Below the pieces are notes generated by a model that worked only from the letters and a program-made list of their open reading frames with translations, had not been told where the DNA came from and did no database searches. Both the position numbers and the translations under genes were made by a program. Shown piece after piece: positions 1 through 12,769 of a stretch of DNA of 64,000 bases; the stretch's first letter is position 1, and the number at the start of each line of letters is the position of its first letter. Origin of the DNA: Cucumis sativus (Eukaryota; Streptophyta; Magnoliopsida; Cucurbitales; Cucurbitaceae); assembly GCF_000004075.3 (NCBI RefSeq), contig NC_026656.2, forward strand, positions 8,866,001 through 8,930,000, written 5' to 3'.

Positions 1-560
1 AATATCATATATTGTTATATTTTAGAGTTGTATAACTTCATATTCATATGGTTTCAATTTTGCTCTTTCAACTTTTAATTTTGTGTTTAATTAATTTTTT
101 GTTTTTAAATTTATGTTTAATGGACTTCTAAACAATGGTTTTTTAAAAAGTAACTCATTATGTATAAAGATGAAAGAATTTGGTCCTATTATATGTTAAT
201 TGGGTTCATTTGGATTTTAATTTTCGTTATGATTTTTATACTTATAACATTGGTTCTCCTTTACCTTCAAAATGTTCCGTGAAATTTCAAAAAGTGACCA
301 CAGAAAATATGGAGTATTATGGAAAAAATTTGGTTCTTTATTTATGAAAATTTTAGTTATAATTTTCTCGAATATAATTCTATAAATGATATAGTTGCTT
401 GAAGAATCGACAAATGGATGATTCATGTGCAAATTTATTCTAAAAACAACGTGAAAATATAAACAAATGACAAAAACAGTACAAAGTAAAAAATATTGAT
501 AAAATAGATATAAAAATTGTGGGTCACCCACATACCACCAGGTCACTCCACTGCTTACTA
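1..560. other. AT-rich intergenic sequence
   Basis: No gene is recognised. A 109-codon open frame on the minus strand (217-546) is low-complexity, rich in Phe, Tyr, Ile and Asn, and resembles no family I know. It is probably chance in AT-rich DNA. Confidence 0.5.
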
Positions 561-1044
561 GAAGTTACGGGTGGAATCGGATTGAGTTGAGAGATATTCT
601 TAACCCAATCCATATTTTTGGTTATTTGGATTGACAACTCAAATAATTCGAATTTAGTTTCTAATCCAATCCAATCCAACCGTAAAATATGGGTTGGATT
701 GTGGAATTGTATATATAATTTTTTTTAAAAAAATTTTGTTCCTATTTTCTAGTTTCTAATGGTTATAAAAGTTTCTAATTTTTTTTAAAAAAAAATTTTG
801 TTCCCATTTTATAGTTTCTAATAGTTATAAAAGTTTCAAATTGTTACGTTTAAAACTTTCATACAATAATATTTGTTTATTTATTTATTTATATATTATA
901 TTAATTCAGATTGAGTTACCAAATTTTTCGATCCTCAAACTTGGAACCCAACTCAACCCGAAAAAATTAAATTTTTTTAACCCATATATTTTACCCTAGC
1001 CCAACTCAACTCTTATAATATGGGTTGAATAGTTCGAGTTATTC
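560..1044. repeat. Dispersed repeat with GGTTGGATT/CCCAACTC motifs
   Basis: The block is full of alternating GGTTGGATT-like and AATCCAACCC or CCCAACTC motifs. A shorter block at 52450-52625 has the same style and ends in ACACCCCTAA, which read backwards resembles an hAT-type terminus (TTAGGGGTGT). I infer a non-autonomous DNA transposon family. Boundaries are approximate and no clean terminal inverted repeat pair was found. Confidence 0.35.
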
Positions 1045-1183
1045 GAGTTTAACCTATATTTGTACACTTTTGAAAGGGTGAAAATTGTAAACCTAATTTA
1101 CAACTTCCATCTAAGAGTTTAACCTATATTTGTACACTCTCAAAGGGTGAAAATTGTAAACCTAATTTACAACTTCCATCTAA
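1045..1183. repeat. Two-copy tandem duplication, 70-bp period
   Basis: A unit starting GAGTTTAACCTATATTTG at 1045 recurs at 1115, and the two copies differ at only a few positions. It is a simple local duplication with no coding content. Confidence 0.9.
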
Positions 1184-3480
1184 GATTTACAACTATTGTT
1201 ATCGGTGTCTTATTTTATATTTTGGGTTCAATTTTCTACTGCTTTAGATTTTCTTATTTTGATTAGAAAAAATTCTTATTATGGGCCAAAGTACATGTTT
1301 TATAAACATATAAAGACAATGTAGTTTTCTTTAGAAAAAAAAATGAAGAAAAGAAACAACACTAAGTCACGAAAAAAAAAAGTGAAAAAAGAAAAAAAAA
1401 AGACTTAACGTGGTTAGTAATTAAACCCGAGTCTAAAATATAGTTAGTAACAAATTTATATATCTTAAATGAAAAACGTATACCAAATTCACAATTTTCG
1501 TCCTCTCATGTGATGGGATAAAAATCGTAGACTGATTCGCAATTTCGACAACCATTTTTTTTATCTAAATAATATTATGTTAAAAAGATATTCATCTTTC
1601 TGATTAGGTTTAAATGTTCCACAAACTTATTTACACAATTTTCAAACCCGTTTAGATTCTAATAATCCATGGTTTTACAAAGAAATTTGGTTCACGTACA
1701 TTCAACTAATTTTACGAAAGAATTTATTTGACCCGATAATACTTTCGACAATATTTGAATGTCAAAAAAATTTAGGTCACCAATCACCCTAAATTGAACA
1801 ATCAGTCATGTTATCAATGTTATTGTAATAGTCATTGTTTTACACTGAAGCTATGTTATCAATATATTAATATATTTATTTATATAGAATAAAATAAATG
1901 ACACTTTTTAAGTTGGAGATTTAATATCAGTGTTAGAACTATTAGACTTGCAAATATATCAATATATGGATGAATACTTTCATCAAAATTCAACATACCC
2001 CTCAACAATAAAATAAATAACGCAACCCTTCAATCTATGATGTTTTATGAACATTTGTAAAACTATGCATATTTAATTTCTCAATGTAAAACTCTTCCAT
2101 TTATTTTCATCTTGAATCCTAACATATACTTTAGTACATAACTTTTCAAAATTATAAAACTTTTCCAATTAAACAACCCTTGAAAGACTAAAAATTGCAC
2201 AAATCAAATCACACCTAAGATGTAAGTGTTTGTTCGACGAAACTAAAACTTTTTACATTTACTTTCTTATTCTTAAATAAAGATGGCAACTCAACAATCA
2301 ATCTGAAAACCAAGTTTTGGTTTTTTAGCATATGTATAGCTTCTAAATATAATAGAACAAAAAGCGGATAAAAATCATATAGTTTCATAACTTTAGTGCA
2401 TATTTCAATACATAAGAGTTTGCATATTTAAAACAAAGGATAATACGTAAGTCCAAGAACTAACAAGATTGAGTTTGATATGTTTTCATAAAACTAATGC
2501 AAGTAGATGAAATCGAGTTTCTAAACCTAATTCTTGTCTTCTCTCCTCAAGCTTTTCTAATTGTTTACAAATATTCTAATATCTCACAACTCCTCACCTA
2601 CTAATAACAAAAACTTCTCACTTTCAGCTTCTCACTTTCAGCAATTTTGATTCTCAAACTAACCATTCCGCAGGCTTCCTATTTTCTACACTATCCATTC
2701 CAATGTCACCAATACTAAATCTCACCCTAAATGAAAAAACTCCATTTAGGCTGATGTTTGGCTCAACGCATGATACAACATTAAATGGATCGCATCACTA
2801 CTCTGATAAGAAAAGACTCGTGGAATTGAAGCCTATAAGCACTTCCTAGAAGCAAAGGATGGCAAGGAAGAGCAATATGATAGATCATGACCTTTTTTGA
2901 ACAGGATATGTTTCCTGGTGCTGTAAGCTGAACAAGGATGCGTAATGATCAAAACATTGCATATAAGCAGTGTTGGCAATGAAGAAACTGGCACAGGATC
3001 GACAACAACAGTAGCCTAAGATTTCACCCACCTTGCCACTGTTAATTGGAACTACTTTGGTTGAGAAAATCTATCCCTTCATCCACTAAACAAGGCCATC
3101 TCCTACATCCCCTTTCTAGGAAGGTTACTATTCCAAGACAGGCTGATAGGCGATAGGCAGAGTAGGAGAAAAGATTCGAGAGGGAAAAATATTGCAGTAT
3201 AAGTTATAAACAACTCCAAGAGAACTAATGAAGACAGGGAGATTAATTACGACTTCAAAACACACTATAGGCCACTATCTACAAATGCTGTTATGTACAT
3301 TGCTAAATGAATATCATTTGCAAGTTCAACTAGGTAGGGCTTCCGTTTGATTGCTAATGTCCTTGAAAATTTTGTTTCCAAGGGTTTTGGAGATCAGTTT
3401 AGCTGAAGGATTCCATGAAGAAAGGGATAGTTCATCTTACCCATCTTCACACTGTTGATGAAACTATCCACTCCTCCTAA
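1184..3480. other. Intergenic, no gene seen
   Basis: The sequence is AT-rich with no long open frame. From about 2700 base composition becomes less skewed and runs into the gypsy-derived region, so 2700-3480 may be untranslated or LTR sequence of the same element. No coding similarity is visible. Confidence 0.4.
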
Positions 3481-3489
3481 AAGAGAGGA

Positions 3490-4380
3490 GATGTGACACC
3501 CCAAACCTAGGATTCAAAACCTGGATATGGCAACTGACATTCCCCTACGATCTGACGATATCATCCATGCTTGTATTAAAAGGTTATTAGTGCAAAAGTT
3601 GTCCCCACAAACCAACACAGATCCTTCCATGTCCTCACTCACATGCATCCAAGAAAATTTCCCAAGTGGTTATCCAACAAAGAATTGCTCCAAACTAAGC
3701 ATGCTTAACTTTAGAGTTCCTATGATTGAGCCAACGAAAAAGAAGGTGCACCCGATTCAGGTCTCTTTAGTCAATACACATAAGCATAGTGACCCATCTT
3801 TCTTCTTCACAAACAAAATTAGTACACCCCATAGAAACTCACTCGAGTAAATGAATCCCTTATCAAGTAACTCTGGAAGCTAAATCTTAAGCTCTTTCAA
3901 TTCTGTTGGAGCCAACTTTAAGAAGCTTTAGAGATGGGAGCACTTCTAGATTCTAGCTCGATTGTAAAATCTATTTCTCTGCACAACAGTAATCATATGA
4001 TATCTTCTAAAAAGACATCCGGATAATCTCTTACCACTGGATCAGACGACAAAGGGACCTCAACATAGTATCAATTACACTAGCCAAGATACTTCACGTA
4101 CCTTGGTTTTGTGGGCTTTCATAGCAAAAATTACTTTGGGCAAGACTATAGTTTCAGCCCCTTTGAACTTAAAACTAACTTTTGTAAGAGGGTTAAAAAT
4201 TACCTCCTCGCAGGAGCAGTCTATACTGGCACAACCAATCCATGCCTACTATCACATCAAAATCTCGCATGTCAAAGACTATTAAAGATTACATCTAGTG
4301 TATGGTTTGTTATCTCAATCTAGGACTACTCATATCTCTAAAGCTTAAAACTAGAGATGTTGAGGTCACTTTTTCACCAA
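3490..4380 (-). mobile_element. Ty3-gypsy pol fragment, minus strand (protease end plus start of RT)
   Basis: On the minus strand, 4260-4100 reads as the end of a gypsy aspartic protease: a MRDFDVIVGMDWL motif, then stops. Next comes a degenerate linker with RDYPDVF (about 4045). The start of reverse transcriptase follows, with an FVKKKDGSL motif and a stretch matching the usual LCIDYRELNKV block, near 3800. Frameshifts and stops are many, so it is a dead fragment. The 3490-4080 part is repeated in opposite orientation at 4383-4925. Confidence 0.75.
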
Positions 4381-4382
4381 AG

Positions 4383-4925
4383 CTCAAGGTAAGAGATTAT
4401 CCAGACGTCTTTCCAAAATATCTCCCAAAAATTGTGGTTGTGCTAAAAAAATAGATTTTACAATTGAGTAAGAACCAAGGACTACTCCTATCTCTAAAGC
4501 TCCTTCCAGGATGCCTTCAACAAAATTGGAAGAGCTTAAGGTTTAGCTGCAAAAGTTACTTGACACAGGATTCATACGCCTGAGTGTGTTTCCCTTGGAA
4601 GCACATGCTTTTTTTTGTGAAGAAGAAAGATGGGTCACTATGTTTATGCATTAACTACAAAAAGTTGAACAAGGTGCATCTTCCTTTTTTGATGGCTTAA
4701 TTATAGAAACTCCACCAATTCTACGTTGAGTGACCTTCTGAGAATTTTCCTAGAATGCATGTGAGTGAGGACAAAGCATGATGGGAGGACCCTTGTTGAT
4801 TTGTGGGGACAACATTCACTCTAATAAGTCTTTAAGACAAGCAAGGATGACAGTGTCAGGTTGTAGGGCTGCAGGAGAATGTCGGGGTTGTCAGTTGTCA
4901 AATCCGGATTCCGAATCCTTGGCCT
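4383..4925 (+). mobile_element. Ty3-gypsy RT-start fragment, plus strand (inverted copy)
   Basis: The plus strand reads DYPDVFPKYLPK at about 4393, then PISKAPSRMPSTKLEELKV, LLDTGFIRLS and [20 protein letters not shown] to about 4675. These are the conserved start of gypsy reverse transcriptase. An in-frame stop and a small frameshift disable it. It mirrors the minus-strand copy at 3490-4080 and so forms an inverted repeat with a spacer of about 300 bp. Confidence 0.75.
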
Positions 4926-4939
4926 GAGGCACTACAAAA

Positions 4940-6100
4940 GACCTTCGATGATATTAATCTCAATCTTATTGAAGATATGTAGTTGGGAAATTTGTAGTCA
5001 AACAACATTAATGTTGTGGGCTAATTTGGTGGGTGGGTGTGAGATGTTTTAAAAACCTTTTTCTAAACTTTCCCCTTAAGTCATAATCAAAGATCTTAAT
5101 TTTTCTAGGGTTCAATGATTGAAGGTTCAAAAACAATTCTCACAAAAAAATAATAATATAAAAAAAAGGGTTAAAAAAAGCTTATTTCCATGGAAGAACC
5201 TTTTGTTAATCTCTTTGATCCAGTATTTTTTAGATCTCATCCTCAGTTTGCAATAAATTGAAGAATAGGATGAGAGGTTTTTCTTTTTCGCAAAGAGTAG
5301 ATAAAGAGGGATGGTTCACATTTGGTTTGGTGTGAGGTTGTTTCATGAAAATGTGTGAGAATGGCAAGTTTTGTGTAGAAAATTGGTCCCACAAGAAAAG
5401 AAGCATGTCCTTTCTAGCCAGTGAATTACGAAAGTATCCCTTTAGAACCTAAAGCAATGTGGCACAGTATTATGTTAAGTAGTCCAAGAAGAGGATTTTG
5501 GTTAGTAAGTATTCACATAAGAGAACCTAGAGTGTTGTAACTTGGCTAGTTTTTTTTGTTGGTTATTCTGTGTACACAAAGTTGAAAATCAACCAGAGGT
5601 TTTGAAATTAGGAAAAAGATGTGGGATCTGGCCCAATTCAATGCCTCTCTCTAGTGTTCAAGGACTAAATTACTGAAATAGAAATCTCCTACTCTAGTTT
5701 TTCCCTTGCTTTTGTTCTCTCATTTACTTTAATGACAATTGGCTTATTTTGTTACATTAATTTGTAACTACAGAAATCTAACTCAGTGATAGGATCGTAA
5801 CTATTTGCTATTTCCCCAAAATTAATAATGGCATAGGAACCAGTGAGATATCATAACAGATGAACAATAATTTTACAGTAGGATCCAATCTCAACAAAAT
5901 CCGCAATTAACAGCATAGTTACCTCGACAGAAGAAGAGATCAAGAGTACAAAGATGATGACAAACAATAATCAACAATGAACGTTGACAGCATAATACAT
6001 ATATCAATTCACATTACTGAAACATATGAAGGTTATTCCTCCAATATCAAACAGTCTAAGAACCACGAGATCTCAGCGTTCCGACAAGAACAAAGCTAGG
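4940..6100. other. Intergenic, no gene seen
   Basis: No coding sequence is recognised. The part up to about 5760 may be more retroelement-derived untranslated sequence; I cannot define edges. The SERF-like gene's 3' untranslated region probably occupies the last part. Confidence 0.35.
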
Positions 6101-6140
6101 AAAAATCAACATAATTCATGATTCTAAACCCAGGACCATT

Positions 6141-6602
6141 TTACTTCTTAGTGCTCGGTTTACCTCCGGATGAATTACCTCCCGATCCCGCCTGAGCCGC
6201 CTTCTTCGCGGTTTTTTCTTGTAGCGCCTTAGCATCTCTAAACCAAAATGGAAAACCAATAATAAAAAAAAAAAACCCAGATCGAAACAAAAGGGAAAAA
6301 GAATGAAGAGAGAGGATAGAAGATAAAAGAAAAACCTTTCACGGCGCTGCTCGGGAGTCAAACCATCGTCTTTGTTTTTTCCCTTGCCACCGTTGCGAGC
6401 CTGAGCCCTTTCTCGGTCTTTCTCCCTCTGGTTTCCGCGTAGAGATCTGAGTCAAGGGAAACAAACTTGAAAGAAGAAGAAATTTACAGAATCAATGAAT
6501 CAAAAACACCTTAAAAGAAAAGAAAAGAAAGCATAAATTGATGGAAAATCGAAAGAAAGAAAAAAAAGATGAAAATTGAAGATTGAGAAGGATATGAGTC
6601 AT
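6141..6602 (-). CDS. SERF/4F5-family small protein (3 exons)
   Basis: This is a small, highly charged protein of the 4F5/SERF (small EDRK-rich factor) family. Exons on the minus strand are 6602-6596, 6438-6336 and 6237-6141: 207 bp, 68 residues plus stop. The product starts MTRGNQRERDRERAQAR, continues KGKNKDDGLTPEQRRERDAK and ends in an Ala/Gly/Ser/Lys-rich tail, STKK. Length and sequence fit plant members of the family. The second intron (6335-6238) is GT-AG. The first intron (6595-6439) starts ATATCCTT and ends CTCTAC, with TTGAC 13 nt before the end. These are hallmarks of a U12-type AT-AC intron, and only this join gives the family's MTRGNQ start. Animal SERF proteins are linked to amyloid modification and nucleic-acid binding; the plant role is not settled. 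Confidence 0.88.
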
Positions 6603-6750
6603 TTGAGGGAGATTATTGAAGTGGGTGGTGAAGAAGGTGGTGGAATTGGAGGATTGGGGAAGAGACTTAGGCGAAGAAACGAAGAATTCCAATCTCTAAA
6701 AACAGAGAGTCAACCGAAGGTAATCGAAAGAACAGGGGAATCGGAGATTC

Positions 6751-6759
6751 ATTATATAG
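6751..6759 (-). promoter_or_regulatory. TATA box of the SERF-like gene
   Basis: CTATATAAT on the minus strand lies about 150 bp upstream of the ATG at 6602. That leaves room for a 5' untranslated leader of about 120 nt. Confidence 0.5.
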
Positions 6760-6794
6760 TGAGTGCTCCCACTTGTATTCCTATTCTATTTTAT

Positions 6795-6832
6795 CCTCTT
6801 CTCTTCTCTTCTCTTCTCTTCTATTCCTTTCT
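6795..6832. repeat. (TCTTC)n microsatellite
   Basis: Pyrimidine repeat units TCTTC/TCTCT run just upstream of the SERF-like promoter. On the transcribed strand this is a GA-rich tract. Confidence 0.8.
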
Positions 6833-6859
6833 TTCCTTTTTAGTAAAAAACAAAAATTA

Positions 6860-9140
6860 ACCTAAACTTTTAGAATAAATTCTATTTCCTTTTTATTTTT
6901 TGGTTTTAGTTTTGTATGAATCCTTTTTATATTTTGGCTTAAATTTAGGTTTTGTTTTGCCTTACAACCAAAATTAGCAAAATAAAAGGTTTGCTTTACT
7001 TTAATAAAAAAAAAATATTTAAATTGATAAAATAGCAAAATCAAAAAATATGAAGAAAAACAAATTGTTGAAACAATGTCTTGGATGCCTCAATTTTGAA
7101 TCCTAAATACAATTCTTTAAGAAACCACAAATACTCTATAATTCTTCAAAATCAAACTACTAACACGCAGTTAACCTCTATCATCATCAAGGCTCCACAT
7201 AATTTTTATAGTCATTTCACATCTTCTTCAAATTATGCACGTTCAAGCATAAATGATTGGAGCTTCTAGCATTGTCCCCTTCAAACCCTTCAAAGACTTC
7301 ATACATTTGGCACAAATCAAGGGATTTTCTTCTTGTCGACTCTTCTAACCGGAGATTCACGTGTCAAAGAACCAAATTCCAAGAAGAACCACGAATGAGA
7401 GAAAGAACATCGCGATGAAACTCACTATGAAACTCGTCGAAAATGTCACTCAACCCTTATATCCTCCTGCTCGCGCCAAACACAAACTTTCTCTCTCTCA
7501 TTGTGTTTGTCTCTTGTGCCGACCGCCCCCTCTCTCTCAATCTCATTCTTTTCTTTTCTTTTCTCAAATAAAAGTAAAAAAAAAAAGATTCAGATAATTG
7601 CAAAAATACTATTGAGGCATAATTACAATTCTAAAATTTAAATTCAAATTGTTATTAAAGATATATTAAGTACTGTTTAATAAATTATTTAAAAAATAAA
7701 AAATAATCTTTAAAATCTTATTTATATTTGGCATTATTTTAGGAGAGGATCTAAAATTTATATTCAAATTGTTATTAAAAATATATATTATGTATTATTT
7801 AATAAATCGTTTAAAATATAAGAATGTTGAAAATCTTGTATATTATATTTGTCATTATTATAGGGGTGGTTGTTGCAATCTTGTCCAGCAACAAAATAGC
7901 AGATTTAGTTCAACTAAATTTGAATGTTGTTCGCAAAATACACCGTGCTACTATTTCAAATATCTCGTCTTCTCATTTTTTGAGCTATTCAAATACATTG
8001 AATTTGGAATATATGAATTACCCTATACCCCATAGGAATGGTACTATATATTGACGACCAATTTTTTTTACATTTTTGTGTGTCCCAAATTTGTTGTTTA
8101 TAACATCATTCATACTCGACATATACTATGTTTAGAAAATCTTAATTCTATTGGTTATTATAAAGTTTGGTTAGTTAAACAACGTGATTATGATTCAATG
8201 ACACTATTTAGGAAATCATTCTGATTGTTGGTTTTGTAACAAATCCATTTTAATATTAAGTTTTTTGAATTGAGAAAGTATATGATTATATTAACAAATA
8301 AATATTAATATTTGAATATGTGATCATGATATAGAAAGGATAGTTTATCACACTATTTAAAAGTATTATTACAATATAATTGACTTCAGCAACATATGCT
8401 ATACATTCTGTCAAATACTGTGGAGCTAATCTGTAAAGAATAATATTGTCCTGTAGTATGTACAAATACAATGTAACTCTATAAAAAATCAACGCAATCA
8501 AACTTGGCCAATTTAACCAATAAATCGATTTTGTTAAATTAAGAAAAAAAGAGAAATAAACAATAAAACAAATGAAACAAATTAAATATATTCAAATTTA
8601 TACTTTCCTTATATTTTCTAAACAAATATTTTCAAGTAGGTTAGTGAAATATATTTATTTACTAACCATACAAATATTTTTAAAGAGCTCAATCAAATAT
8701 TTTGGATTAAATCGAATTTATTAATTTAGGGTTAATAAATAAATAAATTTAAAGATTATAAAAACAAATTAAGACTAATAAAAATTTTCCTATATCAAAC
8801 TAAATGGTTGTTATAAAAAAATACCAAAACAAATAAATTTTCAATTTCAAATTGTTATTAACTATACGTATTTGGGTGGTAGTTAAATTCAAATTGTTAC
8901 TAGAAATAGGAAAAATATGTATTATGTATTATATAATAAACTATTATGAAATATAATGAAATTGAAATTATCTTAGCCATTATTTTAGAGGTAAGAAAAA
9001 AAAGTTGAATTCAAATCATTATTATAAATTGTTAATTAATTGATTTAAATCCCAAGAATCCAAAAATCGGGTGTAAATTATAGTCATATATTTAGGGGAT
9101 GTCATCATATTTAGTTCAGACTTTTCAAAATTGAATGTTA
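6860..9140. other. AT-rich intergenic sequence
   Basis: No gene is recognised. Short open frames at 7081-7269, 7361-7597 and 7769-8054 lack any recognisable domain. Imperfect echoes such as ATTCAAATTGTTATTA (7646, 7763 and near 8850) suggest old local duplications. Confidence 0.45.
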
Positions 9141-9236
9141 TTTGCAAATACATTGTATCTGTGATATTCTATTTCATTCTTTCATTCTTTTGCAAATACA
9201 TTGTATCTGTGATATTCTATTTCATTCTTTCATTCT
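9141..9236. repeat. Two-copy tandem duplication, 48-bp period
   Basis: The unit starting TTTGCAAATACATTGTATC at 9141 is repeated from 9189 with no visible difference, which suggests a recent event. Confidence 0.92.
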
Positions 9237-9769
9237 TTGTCATCATATTGCCAACTATACATTGTTAACATTTGAGGTTTTGATATAAATCTTAATATTC
9301 TTTTGATTTACTATTTTTGTTATTTAATATTTTGTGATTCGTTATCTAAATAACAATTTACTTAAATAATTATATTCTATATAACATTTTAGAAGCCCAA
9401 CAAAACCCTAGATTCAATCATGTATAATTATAAAAATACCATTACAATTCATGCAATTAATTTTCACATTTTTTTTGTTTTCATATGTGCCTCCTTTTTC
9501 CTTTGAGATAGAGATAGAAACACTAAGATTTTAAATCTAAATTTCTCTAAATAACTGTTATTTAGGTTGTGATTGATTCATGATCCAAAAATTATCTTGA
9601 AAAACAAATAATTTAGTGGAAAAAGAAAACAAACTCTTCTTTTTTATTCTTGAAAATTCAAAATTTGTGTTTGGTATGAATTTGAAAATACAATAGTGTA
9701 TCTCTTGTTCACAATTTCTAAAAATAAAGAAAATGATAATTTATTATTTTCGAAAATTGGCTATTTCAT

Positions 9770-10310
9770 ACATCGCACCCCGTCTCCAAGCCCCTTGACT
9801 TTTTCGGGCCTACAAGAGGGTGCAAGGGCTAACAAATAGTGTCATACTTTGATAATACTCACCAACTAACTAACCTACCTATCATAGCAGCCTCTAAACT
9901 AACCTTGCATGTTAACTAAAACGACACAAGCTAACAGCTTAACAATTATACTAAAAAATAAAGAGATACAACATAAACATTATAAACTTTTTTATTTAGA
10001 CCCACGACTTCTAACTTATGCTAAATGAAACCACATTTTAATTATTAAGAAAATAAGCTCAAATCACCAATAGCAGTTGTAGGGCAAGCTCAACACATTG
10101 AACACCAGCTGGAAAGTGAGAATACGTTTTGAAAAGAATAAGTTAAAAAACTCAATGAATGACTATTTTATAAAACATGTTTTTCTAAATAGTTATGTGA
10201 TAACCGGTAGAAATACAAGTTATTATAGACTTTTAAGTAAAATAATGAAGTTTCGTTGCATGAGAAAGGAAGAAAATAGAGAGAAAAGTAGGTAATTTGG
10301 TTATTTCGTA
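9770..10310. repeat. Dispersed repeat remnant
   Basis: Sequence around 10197-10260 (GATAACCGGTAGAAATACAA, then TTATTATAGACTTTTA) resembles 33807-33860 (GATAACTTGTAGAAATATAA, then CTATTATGGCCTTTTA). The stretch CACATTGAACACC at 10093 also recurs in similar form near 34050. Both are probably non-coding parts of one LTR-retroelement family. Edges are unknown. Confidence 0.4.
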
Positions 10311-11350
10311 AAATGAATGATACAAAAGAACTTTATCCCTATTTTATTGCTCATTAGTGTTCTTATCAAAGGATTTTAGGTGAAATGGAGTGAAGCTCGG
10401 CAATACCATGTATACGAGAGATGACTAGTTCAACCTTTGTGGTGAAAATAAATACAAGCTAGGCGATTAAGGCACTAGCAAACAAAATTGGTTGGCGACA
10501 TGAGCTTAGCTTAACTGACATATGTATGTTCCAAAAAAAACAAAAAAAAAAAAACAAAATTTGTTGGCGAAAAATTATGAGAAATGACGAAAAGACGTCT
10601 GTGTAGCACTTTTTAGAAGTTTTAATGGCATGCATAATTTTGGCCAAAAAGGGAGAGAGATTCATCCCCCATATTTTCTCCCGACAAATAGGCAAAAATC
10701 ATAGTCAAAAAGTGTGAAAAATCACACTTTAAGGCCTAACATTTCATTTGTATTCCATTTGTAAATTTTTTTATTGTATTGTCATATAAGATGAACACCA
10801 TGACCAAGAGGCGTAATTTTTTTTTATTATTAAAGCAATGCACTTCTTCTTCCATTCTCCCATCTTTCTAATCTTTTTCATGTCAATATGTTTGGTTAGA
10901 GCGCTAGTGATAATTTGTGTTTTTGATACTTGAAGAATAATAATGGATGTTTTATGAATTTTGCTAAGTTAAATGTGAATGTCTTAACATTGCATATTCG
11001 AGAGAAGAGCAATGACTTAGATCGTAATCACCTGACAAGTGAAAACCACATTTAACTAAGCGAATGGTAAAAAAATTGTAGCAATGCAATCTTATTGCCA
11101 AACTCATCCTTTGCATACATTACTGTGAGGAAATCATGTGTGCAGCGAACGCATTGAGAGGTTCCCGCCTTAATTAAGGATAAATTATTTATGAAATATT
11201 CAAGATGATCAGATATAAATCATAGATTAACTGTGTGTATCTTCATCCTGAGAGGCGAGCAAGTATGACAAAAGCACCGGGAGACTGCTCGCCTTAATAC
11301 TTAGTTAATACATGCTTTGCATTGCCTCATAGATTGATCGGGTTACAAGT
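10310..11350. other. Intergenic, no gene seen
   Basis: No coding sequence is recognised. GC-richer words around 11150-11300 (GCGAACGCATTGAGAGG, GCTCGCC) resemble the style of the 34-36 kb repeat block, so this is probably retroelement-derived. Confidence 0.35.
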
Positions 11351-11351
11351 T

Positions 11352-12660
11352 TGTTAGAAAACCCTTAGGATTTACGTCCTAAAAACTCATAGATTGTACA
11401 TATAATCTATTGATCGTCATTAATAAAGTGTTATTATTATAATTTCAATAAATGTTATTGATTATATTATCAGTTTTTTCTTAATAATCAAAATCTAATA
11501 AGCTAACATCCTAAGTTGTTTGATGAGTCTTGAACAGTATGTAAAGACATACAGAGATCAATGTTCAAGATCAACTTAAAGGGTTCATAGTATAAGGTTA
11601 AGGTTGAGTACATTATCTTGGTAACACTATGAATACGACTCACTTTGTATTTGATACAAACGCAATGATCCAAAGGGTTCATGTAGGTGACATGCGGGTG
11701 AGGATATCCTATGCAATGAGTTTGCATAAGATCGGGCCACAAAATAGTAACCACTAGATGTAACTCCGTTAACTAGTTGAGTTTCTATTTCATTAGGATG
11801 ACCTAGGTAACTTAGTCTTAATCCTGAGTGTATTATGAACTCCTATTCACGAGAGATTGTCCTTTGATTTGTATGAGTGAGAGTGACCAGATCGCCGACT
11901 CAATATGCTTATCATTTTGGGGACAAAATCAAGTGGGGAGCTGGGAACATAATTACACAAGATGGAACATAATTACGTTTGGTGATTCACGCGGTAAGAC
12001 CAAAGTGTGATAGTAAGATGCTGGTGAGCCTGTAATTCGTCATAGGGAAAAAGATTAATGGTATACATAATTAATTACATAAAACGAAAGGACAACAATA
12101 TTTGGAGAAAAGTTTTCCTCATCAATTTCTTTGGACAAATGAACGACATATCCATTTTTCTCTTTGAGATTTTGTATTAATAGGTGAAGTAGGCATTCTT
12201 AGGCCAACATGTAAAATAAATATGATACGATAAGTTTTAGATAAATTATCTATGACTTGGTAAAATATTTATTGCTTTTGGTAAAGTAGCCATTAGGAGA
12301 ATCCTTTGGTGGAATGTTCCACCACTTTTTATATTTGTATTATATAAGTTATTTTAGTTTTTTAGATTATAAAAATTATTGTTTACAAAATCTTATCAGA
12401 TAAGATGTCGTGTCTAATTCGATCTTATCTGTTAATTTTCTCAATTTCAACTATGGTTGAAGTCTAGGTTTTATAAAAGACTTTCAAAAGTTGTAATGCA
12501 AAATACATCGCAAAATATTATCGACCAATCACACTAAGCGCCTAATATTCTTATTGCTTCCACTTTTTGTAAACTTTGATCATAAGCTCCTAATATTCTG
12601 ACTGTTTCCTTGTAAACTTGAGTTTGCTTGTCCATTGTGGCGAGAATCAAACTTCAACAG
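11352..12660 (+). mobile_element. Copia-type LTR, apparently solitary
   Basis: It begins TGTTAGAAAACCC and carries CTCATAGATTGTA, AATAAAGTGTTATTA, CATCCTAAGTTGTTTGATGA and CATTTTGGGGACAAAATCAA. The 5' 600 bp or so match, in the opposite orientation, the block at 36913-37303. No gag or pol follows on either side, so it looks like a solo LTR or remnant. I infer the copia class from the general look of such LTRs. The 3' boundary near 12660 is a guess. Confidence 0.55.
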
Positions 12661-12769
12661 CAAGGGAGCTAGCTTAGGGTTTCACGGTTTGATTTTGAAG
12701 AAGACATGATTTATTCATATGTGAAAAAGGAAAATACATAAACATTATCTTGATGATCAATTTCCACTA

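Noticed and set aside
217..546. 109-codon minus-strand open frame
   Set aside because: Low-complexity Phe/Tyr/Ile-rich translation, no domain, no splice context; expected by chance in AT-rich DNA.
3527..3850. 107-codon plus-strand open frame
   Set aside because: Antisense shadow of the minus-strand gypsy RT fragment.
11503..11754. 83-codon minus-strand frame similar to one at 36925-37164
   Set aside because: The similarity is DNA repeat homology between two LTR copies, not a conserved protein.
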